Notes: generated from the letters alone by a model not told the origin. 64,000 nt of DNA from Hymenobacter ginkgonis (GCF_009755225.1 NZ_WQKZ01000006.1:155048-219047), one strand, 5' to 3'; counted from the first letter of the stretch, positions 1 through 8,132 are shown. Numbers and translations are program-made.

Positions 1-408
1 GAGGCCCGATGCTTTCAGCAGCTTTTCGGTAGCCAAGTGGGCTTCCGTCACGAAGGCAACTGCCGAAGAGCCATCTTCCGTTTTGCGCTGCGCGCTGGTA
101 TAAACGAGGTGCTGCACGCCGGCGGCCGCAGCAGCTTTTAGCACGTTGGTGTGCTGCGGCACGCGCTGCGTGATGTCGTTGCCCGATACAAGCAGCAGCT
201 TGTCGATGCCTGCAAAAGCTGCCGTGAGAGAATCGTAATCAGCATAGTCGCCCTTGCGGACGGTTACGCCCCGGGCTTGTAGGTCGGCAGCTTTGGCGGG
301 GTCGCGCACTAAAACGGAAATCTGGTCGGCACCGACGGTTTTCAGCAGGTTCTCAACTACTGCTTTGCCCAGGCCGCCCGTGGCGCCGGTTACGAGTATT
401 TTGCTCAT
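1..408 (-). CDS. NmrA/QorB-like NAD(P)-binding reductase, 3' part outside window
   Basis: The first 136 codons of a gene that runs off the left edge. Translation begins at an ATG at 408 and shows a Rossmann glycine motif GATGGLGK within the first 15 residues, followed by the alternating strand/helix pattern of atypical short-chain dehydrogenases (LLLVSGND, LVYTSAQ). This fits the NmrA/QorB group, which uses NAD(P)H to reduce quinones or acts as a redox sensor. It is divergent from an HxlR regulator, a pairing commonly seen for QorB-type reductases and their repressors, so regulation by that protein is a reasonable inference. A GGGGGGTAGGG tract lies about 10 bases upstream of the start. The family call is good. 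The exact substrate cannot be told, because the substrate region is missing. Confidence 0.8.
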   Translation of the reverse strand, partial: MSKILVTGATGGLGKAVVENLLKTVGADQISVLVRDPAKAADLQARGVTVRKGDYADYDSLTAAFAGIDKLLLVSGNDITQRVPQHTNVLKAAAAAGVQHLVYTSAQRKTEDGSSAVAFVTEAHLATEKLLKASGL

Positions 409-506
409 ATAACTAAAGGGGGGTAGGGCTGGTAGCCCCGGTTGTGGTGAAAAACCCTCCCAGCCTAGTAGCGCAAATCGCGGCTGGAGGAGGCGACAAA
501 GGTCGC

Positions 507-514
507 TACCTTTG
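507..514 (+). promoter_or_regulatory. Candidate -7 box of the HxlR gene
   Basis: TACCTTTG matches the Bacteroidota -7 consensus TAnnTTTG exactly. No clear -33 TTG is seen. A TTG start codon at 512 would lie inside this box, which argues for translation from the ATG at 578. Confidence 0.5.
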
Positions 515-541
515 CTTACCAAAAGTCAGCAGCTACCTCTA

Positions 542-555
542 GGTAAGCGCTTACC
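542..555. promoter_or_regulatory. 14-bp perfect palindrome, candidate HxlR operator
   Basis: GGTAAGCGCTTACC is its own reverse complement. It lies between the -7 box at 507-514 and the ATG at 578, in the leader shared with the divergent reductase. HxlR proteins bind short inverted repeats as dimers, so an autoregulatory operator is plausible but unproven. Confidence 0.4.
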
Positions 556-577
556 CCGACGTAACCACTCGCTTCGC

Positions 578-943
578 ATGGAATTCCTCACCCCCGGCCA
601 CTGCATCTCGTCTATTCGCCCCTTGCGCGATGCGCTCGACGTTATCAACGGCAAGTGGAAACTGCAAATTTTGGTGGTTATTACCACTGGACACCAGCGC
701 TTTCGCGAAATAGAGCGCAGCATTCCCAGTATTTCTTCCAAAGTACTCGCCAAGGAGCTGAAGGACCTCGAAGCCCACAAGCTCATCAAACGTACCGTGC
801 AGGAGGGCCCGCCCGTGCTCGTGACCTACGAGGTGCTCCCCTACGCCGATAGCCTTGACCCTGTCATTTTTGCCCTGCGCGACTGGGGCCTGAAGCACCG
901 GGCAATGATTATGGGCCCGGACGCTGGCGCTAGCCCCGCCTAA
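578..943 (+). CDS. HxlR-family winged-helix transcriptional regulator
   Basis: Encodes 121 residues from the ATG at 578. The reading frame extends upstream to a TTG at 512, but that codon sits in a promoter box and the extra residues do not resemble the family. The protein has the HxlR layout: a Cys near the N-terminus (residue 8), then the RDALDVINGKWKLQIL helix, the recognition region FREIERSIPSISSKVLAKEL, and the wing LIKRTVQEGPPVLVTYEV. HxlR regulators commonly respond to electrophiles or quinones through the N-terminal Cys, which is present here. It is divergent from a putative quinone reductase and is followed by a strong bidirectional terminator. Family call is firm. The inducer is inferred. 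Confidence 0.9.
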   Translation: MEFLTPGHCISSIRPLRDALDVINGKWKLQILVVITTGHQRFREIERSIPSISSKVLAKELKDLEAHKLIKRTVQEGPPVLVTYEVLPYADSLDPVIFALRDWGLKHRAMIMGPDAGASPA

Positions 944-946
944 AAA

Positions 947-983
947 AAAGGCCTGCCGGACAAGCGTCCGGCAGGCCTTTTTT
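947..983. terminator. Bidirectional intrinsic terminator
   Basis: Perfect 14-bp stem (947-960 with 967-980), six-base loop, flanked by A and T tracts. It lies between the convergent HxlR and alanine dehydrogenase genes and can serve both. Confidence 0.9.
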
Positions 984-1018
984 AACTAAATGCAGACTTG
1001 GTAGTCCGCGCTGCGGCA

Positions 1019-2146
1019 CTATACAGTCGCGCCTTCCAGCACCGAATCCACGTCCACAAGGGGCAGGTTCCAGGCTTCGGCCACGCCTTTGTAGACTACC
1101 TCGCCGTGCACCACGTTTAGGCCGAGGCGCAGGGCCGCGTCTTGGCGGCACGCCTCCTGCCAGCCTTTGTTGGCGAGCTTCACGGCGTAGGGCAGGGTAG
1201 CGTTGGTGAGGGCTAGCGTGCTGGTGTAGGGCACCGCGCCGGGCATGTTGGCCACGCAGTAGTGCACCACGTCGTCGATGATGAAGGTCGGGTCTTCGTG
1301 GGTAGTGGGGCGGCAAGTTTCAATGCAGCCGCCCTGGTCCACGGCCACGTCTACGAGCACGGTGCCGGGGCGCATGGTCTTGAGCATGTCGCGGGTGATG
1401 AGGTGCGGGGCTTTCGCACCCGGAATCAACACGGCGCCCACCACGAGGTCGGCCGTTTTAATGGCTTCGCGAATGTTGTACTCGTTGGAATACTGCGTCA
1501 CCACATTTTTAGGCATGAAATCATCCAACTCGCGCAAGCGGTTCAGGTTGATGTCCATCACCGTAACCTGAGCGCCGAGACCGGCGGCCACTTTCGCCGC
1601 TTGTGTGCCCACGATGCCCGCGCCTAGCACGAGCACGTGCGCGGGCTTCACACCGGGCACGCCGCCCAGCAAGATGCCGCGGCCTTTGAGGGGTTTTTCG
1701 AGGTACTTGGCGCCTTCCTGGGGGGCCATGCGGCCGGCCACTTCGCTCATCGGAATGAGGAGGGGTAGGGCCCGCGAAGGCGTTTCCACCGTCTCATAAG
1801 CCAGGCAAATGGCCTTGCGCGCTATCATGGCGTGGGTCAGTTCCTCGCCGCTGGCAAAGTGGAAGTAGGTGAACAACAGCTGGTTCTCCTTGATGAGCGG
1901 ATACTCCTCGGCAATTGGCTCCTTCACCTTGATAATCATGTCGGACTGCCCGTACACGTCGGCAATGGTGGGAAGCAGCATGGCACCCGCCGTCTCGTAC
2001 TCGGCATCGGTAAAGCCCGAGCCTTCGCCCGCACCTGCTTGCACAAAAAGCGAGTGGCCGTTTTTGCGCAGCTCGGCTACACCCGCGGGGGTAAGGCCCA
2101 CGCGGTTTTCGTTATTTTTAATTTCCTTCGGAACACCAATAATCAT
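1019..2146 (-). CDS. ald: Alanine dehydrogenase
   Basis: Encodes 375 residues, the usual size for this cytosolic enzyme, which oxidises L-alanine to pyruvate and ammonia with NAD+. The protein begins MIIGVPKEIKNNENRVGL, the characteristic start of the family, and contains the Rossmann motif GAGIVGTQAA around residue 175 as well as conserved segments such as MSEVAGR and DVAVDQGGC. The ATG at 2146 is chosen because the upstream extension in frame reads through a -7-like box. The gene is downstream of and codirectional with the VOC gene (75-base gap) and ends at a terminator shared with the HxlR gene. Very secure. Confidence 0.97.
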   Translation of the reverse strand: MIIGVPKEIKNNENRVGLTPAGVAELRKNGHSLFVQAGAGEGSGFTDAEYETAGAMLLPTIADVYGQSDMIIKVKEPIAEEYPLIKENQLLFTYFHFASGEELTHAMIARKAICLAYETVETPSRALPLLIPMSEVAGRMAPQEGAKYLEKPLKGRGILLGGVPGVKPAHVLVLGAGIVGTQAAKVAAGLGAQVTVMDINLNRLRELDDFMPKNVVTQYSNEYNIREAIKTADLVVGAVLIPGAKAPHLITRDMLKTMRPGTVLVDVAVDQGGCIETCRPTTHEDPTFIIDDVVHYCVANMPGAVPYTSTLALTNATLPYAVKLANKGWQEACRQDAALRLGLNVVHGEVVYKGVAEAWNLPLVDVDSVLEGATV

Positions 2147-2186
2147 GGGAGCAGGGGAGGGGAGTAGATAGGGGAAAAACGTGTCG

Positions 2187-2194
2187 TAAAGATA
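2187..2194 (-). promoter_or_regulatory. Candidate -7 box for ald
   Basis: On the minus strand the sequence reads TATCTTTA, one base from TAnnTTTG, about 41 bases upstream of the ald ATG. It suggests that ald can be transcribed separately from the VOC gene. Confidence 0.4.
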
Positions 2195-2221
2195 CAATCC
2201 CCGCTACGCTCGGGCTCCGCT

Positions 2222-2740
2222 TTAGCTGGCTAGCGCCAGTAGCCCAGGCAGGTCGAGAGCGTGGGTGTACATAGTAAATTCGCCGGTGGGCGTGGTGGGC
2301 CAGTCGGCGCGGGGGCGGTCCCAATACAGCTCTAGGCCGTTGCCGTCGGGGTCGTCGAGGTAAATCGCCTCGCTCACGCCGTGGTCGGAGGCGCCCCGCA
2401 GGGGGTAGCCCGCATCGAGCAAGCGCTTCACGATGGCTGCCAACTCGGGCCGCGTGGCGTACAAAATAGCCACGTGGTAGAGGCCCGCTACCCCCTGGCG
2501 CTGCGCCGGGCGCCCACCCTCGCTGTGCCAGGTATTGAGCCCAATGTGGTGGTGGTAGCCCCCGGCCGATAAAAATGCCGCCTGCCCACCCGCCAGCAGC
2601 ATCACCTCAAAACCTAGCAGGCCGTGGTAAAAAGCGAGCGCCCGCTGCAAGTCCGTGACTTGCAAATGGACGTGGCCGATGCTGGTGCCCGCCGGGGCAA
2701 TGTACGGCGCAAGGGAGGGAGTAGGGGCAGTAGGGTTCAT
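2222..2740 (-). CDS. VOC-family protein, glyoxalase / extradiol dioxygenase-like
   Basis: Encodes 172 residues from the ATG at 2740. One vicinal-oxygen-chelate unit is evident: IGHVHLQVTDLQRALAFYHG supplies the first metal-binding His, HHHIGLNTW follows, and YLDDPDGNGLELYWDRP carries the usual C-terminal Glu. This resembles the N-terminal half of catechol 2,3-dioxygenases such as CatE, which are typically about 280 residues, so the protein is short for that group. The substrate is unknown. Its promoter carries a palindrome between the -33 and -7 boxes, suggesting tight repression. In Bacillus the HxlR proteins YodB and CatR control similar dioxygenases, and an HxlR gene lies 1.3 kb away, but that link is inference. 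Confidence 0.85.
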   Translation of the reverse strand: MNPTAPTPSLAPYIAPAGTSIGHVHLQVTDLQRALAFYHGLLGFEVMLLAGGQAAFLSAGGYHHHIGLNTWHSEGGRPAQRQGVAGLYHVAILYATRPELAAIVKRLLDAGYPLRGASDHGVSEAIYLDDPDGNGLELYWDRPRADWPTTPTGEFTMYTHALDLPGLLALAS

Positions 2741-2764
2741 GAGTACGAGCGCAAAGTGTAGTTG

Positions 2765-2794
2765 CAAAAGTAATGTACCTACATTGATTAGCAA
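2765..2794 (-). promoter_or_regulatory. Bacteroidota promoter with embedded operator for the VOC gene
   Basis: On the minus strand a TTG (2794-2792) is followed after 19 bases by TACTTTTG (2772-2765), which fits the -33/-7 promoter of this phylum. The interrupted palindrome AATGTA-CC-TACATT (2772-2785) fills the spacer next to the -7 box, a classic repressor position. Confidence 0.65.
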
Positions 2795-2862
2795 GCCAAA
2801 AAAATAGCCCTGCCCAATCGGCCGGGCTACCCCCTTGCCACGCCAAAGGCGTGAAGTTTTTG

Positions 2863-3633
2863 TTATTTAAACGGCACCGACGACCCGCTTTCCTTCACCA
2901 GGCTCGTGGGCACTAGGTCCTTCACCACGTTGGCTTTGAGCGTCAGCTTGGTATCGCCGTGCAGGTCATTAGAGGAGATTTTGACTTCTTCGGCCGCCGC
3001 GCCCACGGTGCGCTGCGCATACACCAGCTCGACTACTACGCTTTGGCCAGGCTTGATGGGGGCGGGCGCCGCCCGGTAGCCCACGCAGTAGCACGGTGAT
3101 GACAGCGTGCTCAGCACCAAATCCTTAGGCCCGTTATTGCGCACGCCGATGCGGGCTATTGACTGCTGCCCGACCTCGATACGGCCAAAATCGTAGCTGC
3201 TGCGCTCGAGCACCAGCCGGGGCGAGGCCGCCAGCTGGGCGGGGGTAAGCGTAGCGCGCAGCTCCTCTTTAGTAAGCACTGTGCCCTTGAGGCTGAGTAT
3301 TTTGTTGCTGTCAGTAGCGTTGCTCATTACCGTTACGGTTTTGGCAAACACGCCGGGGCGGCCCGCACTATTATACACAGCTTTAATAACGCCCGATTTG
3401 CCGGGCATCACCGGAGCTTTGGTCCACTCGGGGGTGGTGCAGCCGCAGCTCGCCTGCGCACTGGCAATGACGATGGGCTGGTTGCCAGTGTTTTTAAATT
3501 TAAACTCGTAGGTCGCCATCGTGCCTTCGGGCACCTTGCCAAAATCGTGGTCGGTGCTCTCAAACGTGAGCACACCCTGGGCACGGGCTGCCAAAGCCAA
3601 CAAGCAGAAAACGAGGGTAGAAGCGAAGCGCAT
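2863..3633 (-). CDS. DUF1573 domain protein, exported
   Basis: Encodes 256 residues from the ATG at 3633. A signal peptide is visible (MRFASTLVFCLLALAARAQG). Two repeated Ig-like DUF1573 units follow. The first has the hallmark DHDFGKVPEGTMATYEFKF with the downstream ASCGCTTPEW. The second has YDFGRIEVGQQSIARI with SSPCYCVGY. Such proteins are common in Bacteroidota and are thought to be periplasmic or surface structural modules of unknown role. A much longer open frame exists upstream, but it lacks a signal peptide at its start and overlaps the promoter region, so the internal ATG is preferred. Confidence 0.9.
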   Translation of the reverse strand: MRFASTLVFCLLALAARAQGVLTFESTDHDFGKVPEGTMATYEFKFKNTGNQPIVIASAQASCGCTTPEWTKAPVMPGKSGVIKAVYNSAGRPGVFAKTVTVMSNATDSNKILSLKGTVLTKEELRATLTPAQLAASPRLVLERSSYDFGRIEVGQQSIARIGVRNNGPKDLVLSTLSSPCYCVGYRAAPAPIKPGQSVVVELVYAQRTVGAAAEEVKISSNDLHGDTKLTLKANVVKDLVPTSLVKESGSSVPFK

Positions 3634-3738
3634 AGTGAGGGCGCCCGGCCGCAGCCAGGCCAATAAGTTGAACAAAGGCCGCCCACCAGTTGCTGTAAAG
3701 GAGCGCAAGCTGCCCCCAGCCAGCGTGGGCCTTCCTAG

Positions 3739-3777
3739 CAAATATACAGCCCGCCCCCGGCCCATTTCGTAGATTTG
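3739..3777. promoter_or_regulatory. Divergent -7 boxes for the DUF1573 and E1 genes
   Basis: Minus strand 3746-3739 reads TATATTTG and plus strand 3770-3777 reads TAGATTTG. Both match TAnnTTTG exactly and face away from each other toward the two divergent genes. Clear -33 boxes are not evident. Confidence 0.5.
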
Positions 3778-3823
3778 TACTACCCTTCTTCCATCCCACC
3801 CGCCCACTCCAACTCCAGTCGTT

Positions 3824-6250
3824 ATGTCCGTGCCCTTGCTTGCTGCTACCGAAGCCCCGGCCCTCCTTGCACTTTCCAAAGCCGATATCCTCGACGATTA
3901 CCGCCTGGGCTGGGAAAGTCGCCACGCCTCGCTGGCGGGCCGCCGCGAGGTATTTATGGGCAAGGCCAAATTTGGTATTTTCGGCGATGGCAAAGAGCTT
4001 CCGCAGCTCGCCATGGCGCGCGCCTTCAAGGCCGGTGATTTCCGAGCTGGCTACTACCGCGACCAAACCTTTATGGTGGCCGCCGGCGAGCTAACCTGGG
4101 AGCAGTACTTCGCCCAGCTCTACGCCCACCCCGACCCCGAGGCCGACCCCGCCACCGCTGGCCGCTGCATGAACGGCCACTTTGCTACCCGCCTACTCGA
4201 CGAGGACGGCCACTTCAAGCCCCAGACGTCGAGCAAAAACTCGTCGGCCGATATTTCGCCCACCGCCGGCCAAATGCCGCGCCTCGTGGGCCTGGCCTAC
4301 GCCAGCAAGCTGTACCGCCAAAACCCCGAGCTGCATCCGTTTAGCGACTTTTCGGTAAACGGCAACGAAGTGGCGTTTGGCACCATCGGCAACGCCAGCA
4401 CGTCAGAAGGCATGTTTTTCGAGGCCCTGAACGCGGCCGGCGTGCTCCAGATTCCGCTGCTGATTTCGGTGTGGGACGACCACTACGGCATCTCGGTGCC
4501 CGCCGAGTACCAGACGACCAAGCAAAGCATTTCGGCCCTTATGGCCGGCTTGCAGCGCGAGGGCGAAGGCCAGGACGGCTTCGAGATTTACGTGGTGCGC
4601 GGCTGGGATTATCCTACCCTGCTCGATACCTACCAGCGTGCTGCGGCCGTGTGCCGCGAGCAGCATGTGCCCGTGCTGCTGCACGTGACGGAGGTGACGC
4701 AGCCCCAGGGCCACAGCACCAGCGGCTCGCACGAGCGCTACAAGCCCAAGGCCCGCCTGAGCTGGGAGGAAGAGCACGACTGCCTGACCAAGATGCGCGA
4801 GTGGCTGCTCACCGAAGGCATCGCGGGCGAAGACGAGCTGGCTCAAATCGAAAAAAACGCGGCCGCTACCATCAAGCAGGCCCGCACGGCCGCGTGGGCC
4901 GCGTTTTTCAATCCTATTCAGCAGGAGCGCGAAGAAGCTCTGGTAGTCCTCAATCAACTGGTGGCCGACAACGGCGCCGAAAACCAGTTGGCCGAATTGG
5001 TCAAAGGTCTGCAAACCAACGTGACACCCATTCGGGCCGACATTGTGCGGACGTTGCGCAAGGCCCTGCGCGCTGTGCGCGGCAACAAGCCCACTGCCGG
5101 CCGCCGCGCTACTCAGCGCCTGCTCGAAGAGTGCCTGGCCAATAGCTCCGATTACTACAATTCCTACCTGTTCAGCCAAAGCGAAGAGGCTGTGGGCAAC
5201 ATCGAAGAAGTGCCGGTAGAATATGCCGCCGACGCGCCGCAGGTAGACGGTCGCGAGGTGCTGCAAGCGTGCTTCACGGCCAACTTTGAGCGCGACCCGC
5301 GCATCTTCGCCATTGGCGAGGATGTGGGCCAGATTGGCGACGTTAACCAGGCATTTGCGGGCTTGCAGGAGAAGTTCGGCGAGCTACGCGTGACTGATAC
5401 TGGCATTCGCGAGTGCACCATTATTGGGCAGGGAATCGGCGCGGCGCTGCGTGGCTTGCGCCCCATCACCGAGATTCAATACCTTGATTACCTGCTGTAT
5501 GCCATTCAGCCGCTAAGCGATGACCTCGCCTGCCTGCAATACCGCACCAAAGGCGGCCAGAAGGCGCCGCTCATCGTGCGCACCCGCGGGCACCGCCTGG
5601 AGGGCGTGTGGCACTCGGGTTCGCCCATTCAGATGATACTGGGCGCCATTCGGGGGATGCACCTGTGCGTGCCGCGCGACATGACGCAGGCGGCGGGCTT
5701 CTACAACACGCTGCTGCGTAGCGATGAGCCCGCGCTGGTGATTGAGTGCTTGAACGGCTACCGCCTCAAGGAAAAGCTGCCCACCAACGTGGGCGAGTTT
5801 ACCCTACCCCTCGGCCAGCCCGAGGTGCTGCGCGAAGGCGCTGATATTACGCTCGTTACTTACGGTTCGATGTGCCGCATCGTGCTTGATGCAGCCAAGC
5901 AGCTGGCCGAAGTCGGCATCTCGGCCGAAGTGATTGACGTGCAAACGCTGCTGCCCTTCGACACCGACCAGCTCATCGCCGATAGCTTGCGTAAAACCGG
6001 CCGCGTCGTATTTGCCGACGAGGACGTGCCCGGTGGTGCCACGGCCTATATGATGCAGCAAGTACTTGATAACCAAAATGCTTATCAATTGCTCGACTCG
6101 GCCCCGCGCTGCCTCACGGCGCAGGCCCACCGCCCGCCCTACGGCTCCGATGGCGACTACTTCTCGAAGCCCAACGTGGAGGACTTGTTCGACCTGGTGT
6201 ACGAAATGATGCGCGAAGTAGAGCCCGCCAAGTACCCGGCCATCTACTAA
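3824..6250 (+). CDS. Fused alpha/beta E1 component of a 2-oxoacid dehydrogenase complex
   Basis: An 808-residue thiamine-diphosphate enzyme. The E1-alpha half (about residues 20-400) contains FSVNGNEVAFGTIGNASTSEG and then ISVWDDHYGISVP. The E1-beta half (about 480-800) contains FAIGEDVGQIGDVNQAF, VTDTGIRECTIIGQGIGAAL, a TRGHRLEGVWHSGSP segment and the C-terminal VFADEDVPGGATAYM. Fused E1 proteins of this kind are widespread in Bacteroidota, where they decarboxylate pyruvate or branched-chain 2-oxoacids and pass the acyl group to E2. The usual GDG of the thiamine-diphosphate motif is IGN here (residues 188-190), which I believe is typical of this subgroup. E2 and E3 are not in the window, so the substrate stays open. 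Confidence 0.92.
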   Translation: MSVPLLAATEAPALLALSKADILDDYRLGWESRHASLAGRREVFMGKAKFGIFGDGKELPQLAMARAFKAGDFRAGYYRDQTFMVAAGELTWEQYFAQLYAHPDPEADPATAGRCMNGHFATRLLDEDGHFKPQTSSKNSSADISPTAGQMPRLVGLAYASKLYRQNPELHPFSDFSVNGNEVAFGTIGNASTSEGMFFEALNAAGVLQIPLLISVWDDHYGISVPAEYQTTKQSISALMAGLQREGEGQDGFEIYVVRGWDYPTLLDTYQRAAAVCREQHVPVLLHVTEVTQPQGHSTSGSHERYKPKARLSWEEEHDCLTKMREWLLTEGIAGEDELAQIEKNAAATIKQARTAAWAAFFNPIQQEREEALVVLNQLVADNGAENQLAELVKGLQTNVTPIRADIVRTLRKALRAVRGNKPTAGRRATQRLLEECLANSSDYYNSYLFSQSEEAVGNIEEVPVEYAADAPQVDGREVLQACFTANFERDPRIFAIGEDVGQIGDVNQAFAGLQEKFGELRVTDTGIRECTIIGQGIGAALRGLRPITEIQYLDYLLYAIQPLSDDLACLQYRTKGGQKAPLIVRTRGHRLEGVWHSGSPIQMILGAIRGMHLCVPRDMTQAAGFYNTLLRSDEPALVIECLNGYRLKEKLPTNVGEFTLPLGQPEVLREGADITLVTYGSMCRIVLDAAKQLAEVGISAEVIDVQTLLPFDTDQLIADSLRKTGRVVFADEDVPGGATAYMMQQVLDNQNAYQLLDSAPRCLTAQAHRPPYGSDGDYFSKPNVEDLFDLVYEMMREVEPAKYPAIY

Positions 6251-6251
6251 T

Positions 6252-6303
6252 AAAAAGCGGGGGTAGGGGAGGCGCCGTGCCATTCCCTACCCCCACTTTT
6301 TAA
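6252..6303. terminator. Intrinsic terminator made from GGGGGTAGGG arms
   Basis: Two opposed copies of the abundant motif GGGGGTAGGG pair as a stem flanked by A5 and T5. It sits between the convergent E1 and lipoprotein genes. Confidence 0.8.
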
Positions 6304-6317
6304 ATTGACCGCTTGGC

Positions 6318-6896
6318 CTAGCGCGGTTTGATAACGATGCTGTCGGTGGTAATGACATTGCTGACGTGCAGCGCGCGGTCGGCAATGCTGACGCGGAACC
6401 GGACGGTTTGGCCCGCGGTGAACACGTCGCCGTAGCCGAAGTTGATGTTGCGCGTGAGCGTACCCTTAATAGGAGCGCTTTTGTTGTCGGTCAGGCTGGT
6501 GATGCGGTCGAAGGTGCCGTAGTAGCCGCCGCGCACGTACGCCGTATTGCCCGCCAGGCTGTCGATGGTTGCCAGCGATTGGTACTTGTTGCCTACTTTC
6601 AGGAGTGGCTCGATGAAGTAGTTCTTGCTAAAACGGCTCGGAAACGTATACTGCGGCAGCTTTTGGTCGGCCGCACTCAGGCCCAGGTCGCCGTCGCCGT
6701 CCTGGTAGCGAATGGTAATCAAGACCGAATCAACGGGCTGGCCGCCCGAAACTTTCGGCGCCACCCGAATCGGATTGATACTCGCAAACTCAATAACGGG
6801 CGTCGACGAGTACGTCGGCTCGCTCAGGCAACTGCTCAAGCCACTGGCCAGCAGGCCCAGGCCACCCATTGTTAGTGTAAGTCGAAACAGATTCAT
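6318..6896 (-). CDS. Predicted lipoprotein of unknown function
   Basis: Encodes 192 residues from the ATG at 6896. The N-terminus is a lipoprotein signal, with a hydrophobic stretch ending LSSC at about residue 22. The rest is rich in beta-strand-like segments, with an acidic YQDGDGDLGLS motif near residue 68 that resembles calcium-binding loops in secreted Bacteroidota proteins. I do not recognise a named family. It ends at the terminator shared with the E1 gene and is divergent from the LuxE-like gene, so it is probably transcribed alone. An outer-membrane or periplasmic location is inferred from the signal only. Confidence 0.82.
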   Translation of the reverse strand: MNLFRLTLTMGGLGLLASGLSSCLSEPTYSSTPVIEFASINPIRVAPKVSGGQPVDSVLITIRYQDGDGDLGLSAADQKLPQYTFPSRFSKNYFIEPLLKVGNKYQSLATIDSLAGNTAYVRGGYYGTFDRITSLTDNKSAPIKGTLTRNINFGYGDVFTAGQTVRFRVSIADRALHVSNVITTDSIVIKPR

Positions 6897-7009
6897 AACC
6901 AAGATTTAAGGATGCTACCCCCGCCGATAGCCGAAGCCGAAGATACGCCAGCACACAACGTTGTGCCCCCTCCGGTTGTTGTGAACCCTGCTAACCCTTG
7001 TGGCACCCT

Positions 7010-8011
7010 ATGAGTTTCCGCGCCGATTACCTCCACTCCCTACCCCTCGTCACGGCGGCCACGGCCGATGCCGCGGCCCTGCGCCTGTTTCAGTACCAAG
7101 CCGTGGCCTGCCCACCCTATACCGCTTATTTGGCGGCGCTCGGCTGCCAGCCGGCCCGTGTGGCGCGGGCCGTGGACATTCCGTTTCTACCCATCGAGTT
7201 TTTCAAAACCCACGAAGTCCGCACCGACCCCGGCGAGTGGCAGCCGCAGGAGGTATTTCGCAGCAGCGGCACCACCATGCAGCAGCGCAGCCGCCACCTT
7301 GTGCGCGACCCAGCGCTGTACCGTGCCAACGCGGCGGCCATCTTTGAAACGGCATACGGGCCGCTGACCGACTGGATTTTCTTGGCCCTGCTACCCTCTT
7401 ATTTGGAGCAAGGTGAGTCGTCGCTGGTAGCGATGGTGGCCGATTTTGCCCAGCGCTCGGGGCAAGCGCAGCCAGCATTTTTCCTGCGCGACCACGCCGG
7501 GCTGGTGCAAGCCCTGGGCGAAGCCAAAGCCCAGGCTGGCCGCCGCGTCATGCTCTTTGGCGTTACGTACGCGCTGCTCGACCTCGCCGCCGAATACGGG
7601 GGTAGGGCTGAATTACAAGGCATTACCATCCTCGAAACCGGCGGCATGAAAGGTCGCCGCCGCGAAATGATTCGCGAAGAATTGCACCAAGAATTGCAGC
7701 AAGCCTTCGGCCCGGCGCCCATTCACTCGGAGTATGGCATGACCGAGCTGCTGAGCCAGGCATACTCGCCGGGTGAGGGACTATTTTACTGCCCGCCGCA
7801 GCTGCGCGTGCTGCTGCGCGACCCTGCCGACCCGTTTTCGGTAGCCGAAAACCGGGCCGACGGTGCCATCAACGTCATCGACCTAGCCAACGTCGATAGC
7901 TGCGCTTTTATCGAAACCAAGGACCTCGCCCGCATGCACCCCGACGGCTCGTTTGAGGTGCTGGGGCGCATGGATAACTCCGATATTCGGGGATGCAGCC
8001 AACTGGTGTAG
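7010..8011 (+). CDS. LuxE-like acyl-protein synthetase / acyltransferase
   Basis: Encodes 333 residues from the ATG at 7010. It resembles the LuxE family of adenylating acyl-protein synthetases. The phosphate-binding loop FRSSGTTMQQRSRH is near residue 88, followed by ILETGGMKGRRREM and the HSEYGMTELLSQAY motif, which parallels the AMP-binding core of the acyl-CoA synthetase fold, and a terminal LGRMDNSDIRGC. In luminous bacteria LuxE activates fatty acids. Here no lux genes are nearby, so the protein probably activates another carboxylate. Stand-alone LuxE-like proteins are frequent in Bacteroidota. It is divergent from the lipoprotein gene, and a 12-bp palindrome CACAACGTTGTG (6954-6965) lies in the spacer between them. 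Confidence 0.85.
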   Translation: MSFRADYLHSLPLVTAATADAAALRLFQYQAVACPPYTAYLAALGCQPARVARAVDIPFLPIEFFKTHEVRTDPGEWQPQEVFRSSGTTMQQRSRHLVRDPALYRANAAAIFETAYGPLTDWIFLALLPSYLEQGESSLVAMVADFAQRSGQAQPAFFLRDHAGLVQALGEAKAQAGRRVMLFGVTYALLDLAAEYGGRAELQGITILETGGMKGRRREMIREELHQELQQAFGPAPIHSEYGMTELLSQAYSPGEGLFYCPPQLRVLLRDPADPFSVAENRADGAINVIDLANVDSCAFIETKDLARMHPDGSFEVLGRMDNSDIRGCSQLV

Positions 8012-8047
8012 TTGCTAAATTATTCTCCTTGCTCATACTATCCTAAC

Positions 8048-8102
8048 CCTACCCCTACTTGTCATTGCCGCGCTTCGCTCGCAATAACAAGTAGGGGTAG
8101 GG
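8048..8102. terminator. Bidirectional hairpin between convergent genes
   Basis: CCCTACCCCTACTTGT (8048-8063, one mismatch at the end) pairs with ACAAGTAGGGGTAGGG ending at 8102, and the stem extends through CATTGC/GCAAT. It separates the LuxE-like gene from the response regulator. The arms again contain the GGGGTAGGG motif. There is no clear T tract. Confidence 0.7.
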
Positions 8103-8132
8103 CTCGCAAGAATAACAGGGAGTAGGGAAAAT

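Noticed and set aside
512..577. TTG start giving a longer HxlR protein
   Set aside because: The TTG is part of a TACCTTTG promoter box, and the family normally starts near the ATG at 578.
4403..5266. Long open frame antisense to the E1 gene; also 14021-15310 antisense to GH13 and 43934-44644 antisense to rho
   Set aside because: They lie opposite secure genes, have no family motifs, and open antisense frames are expected from the GC-rich codon use.
6954..6965. Palindrome CACAACGTTGTG between the lipoprotein and LuxE-like genes
   Set aside because: Perfect but short and with no recognised regulator nearby or second copy. Left as a note only.
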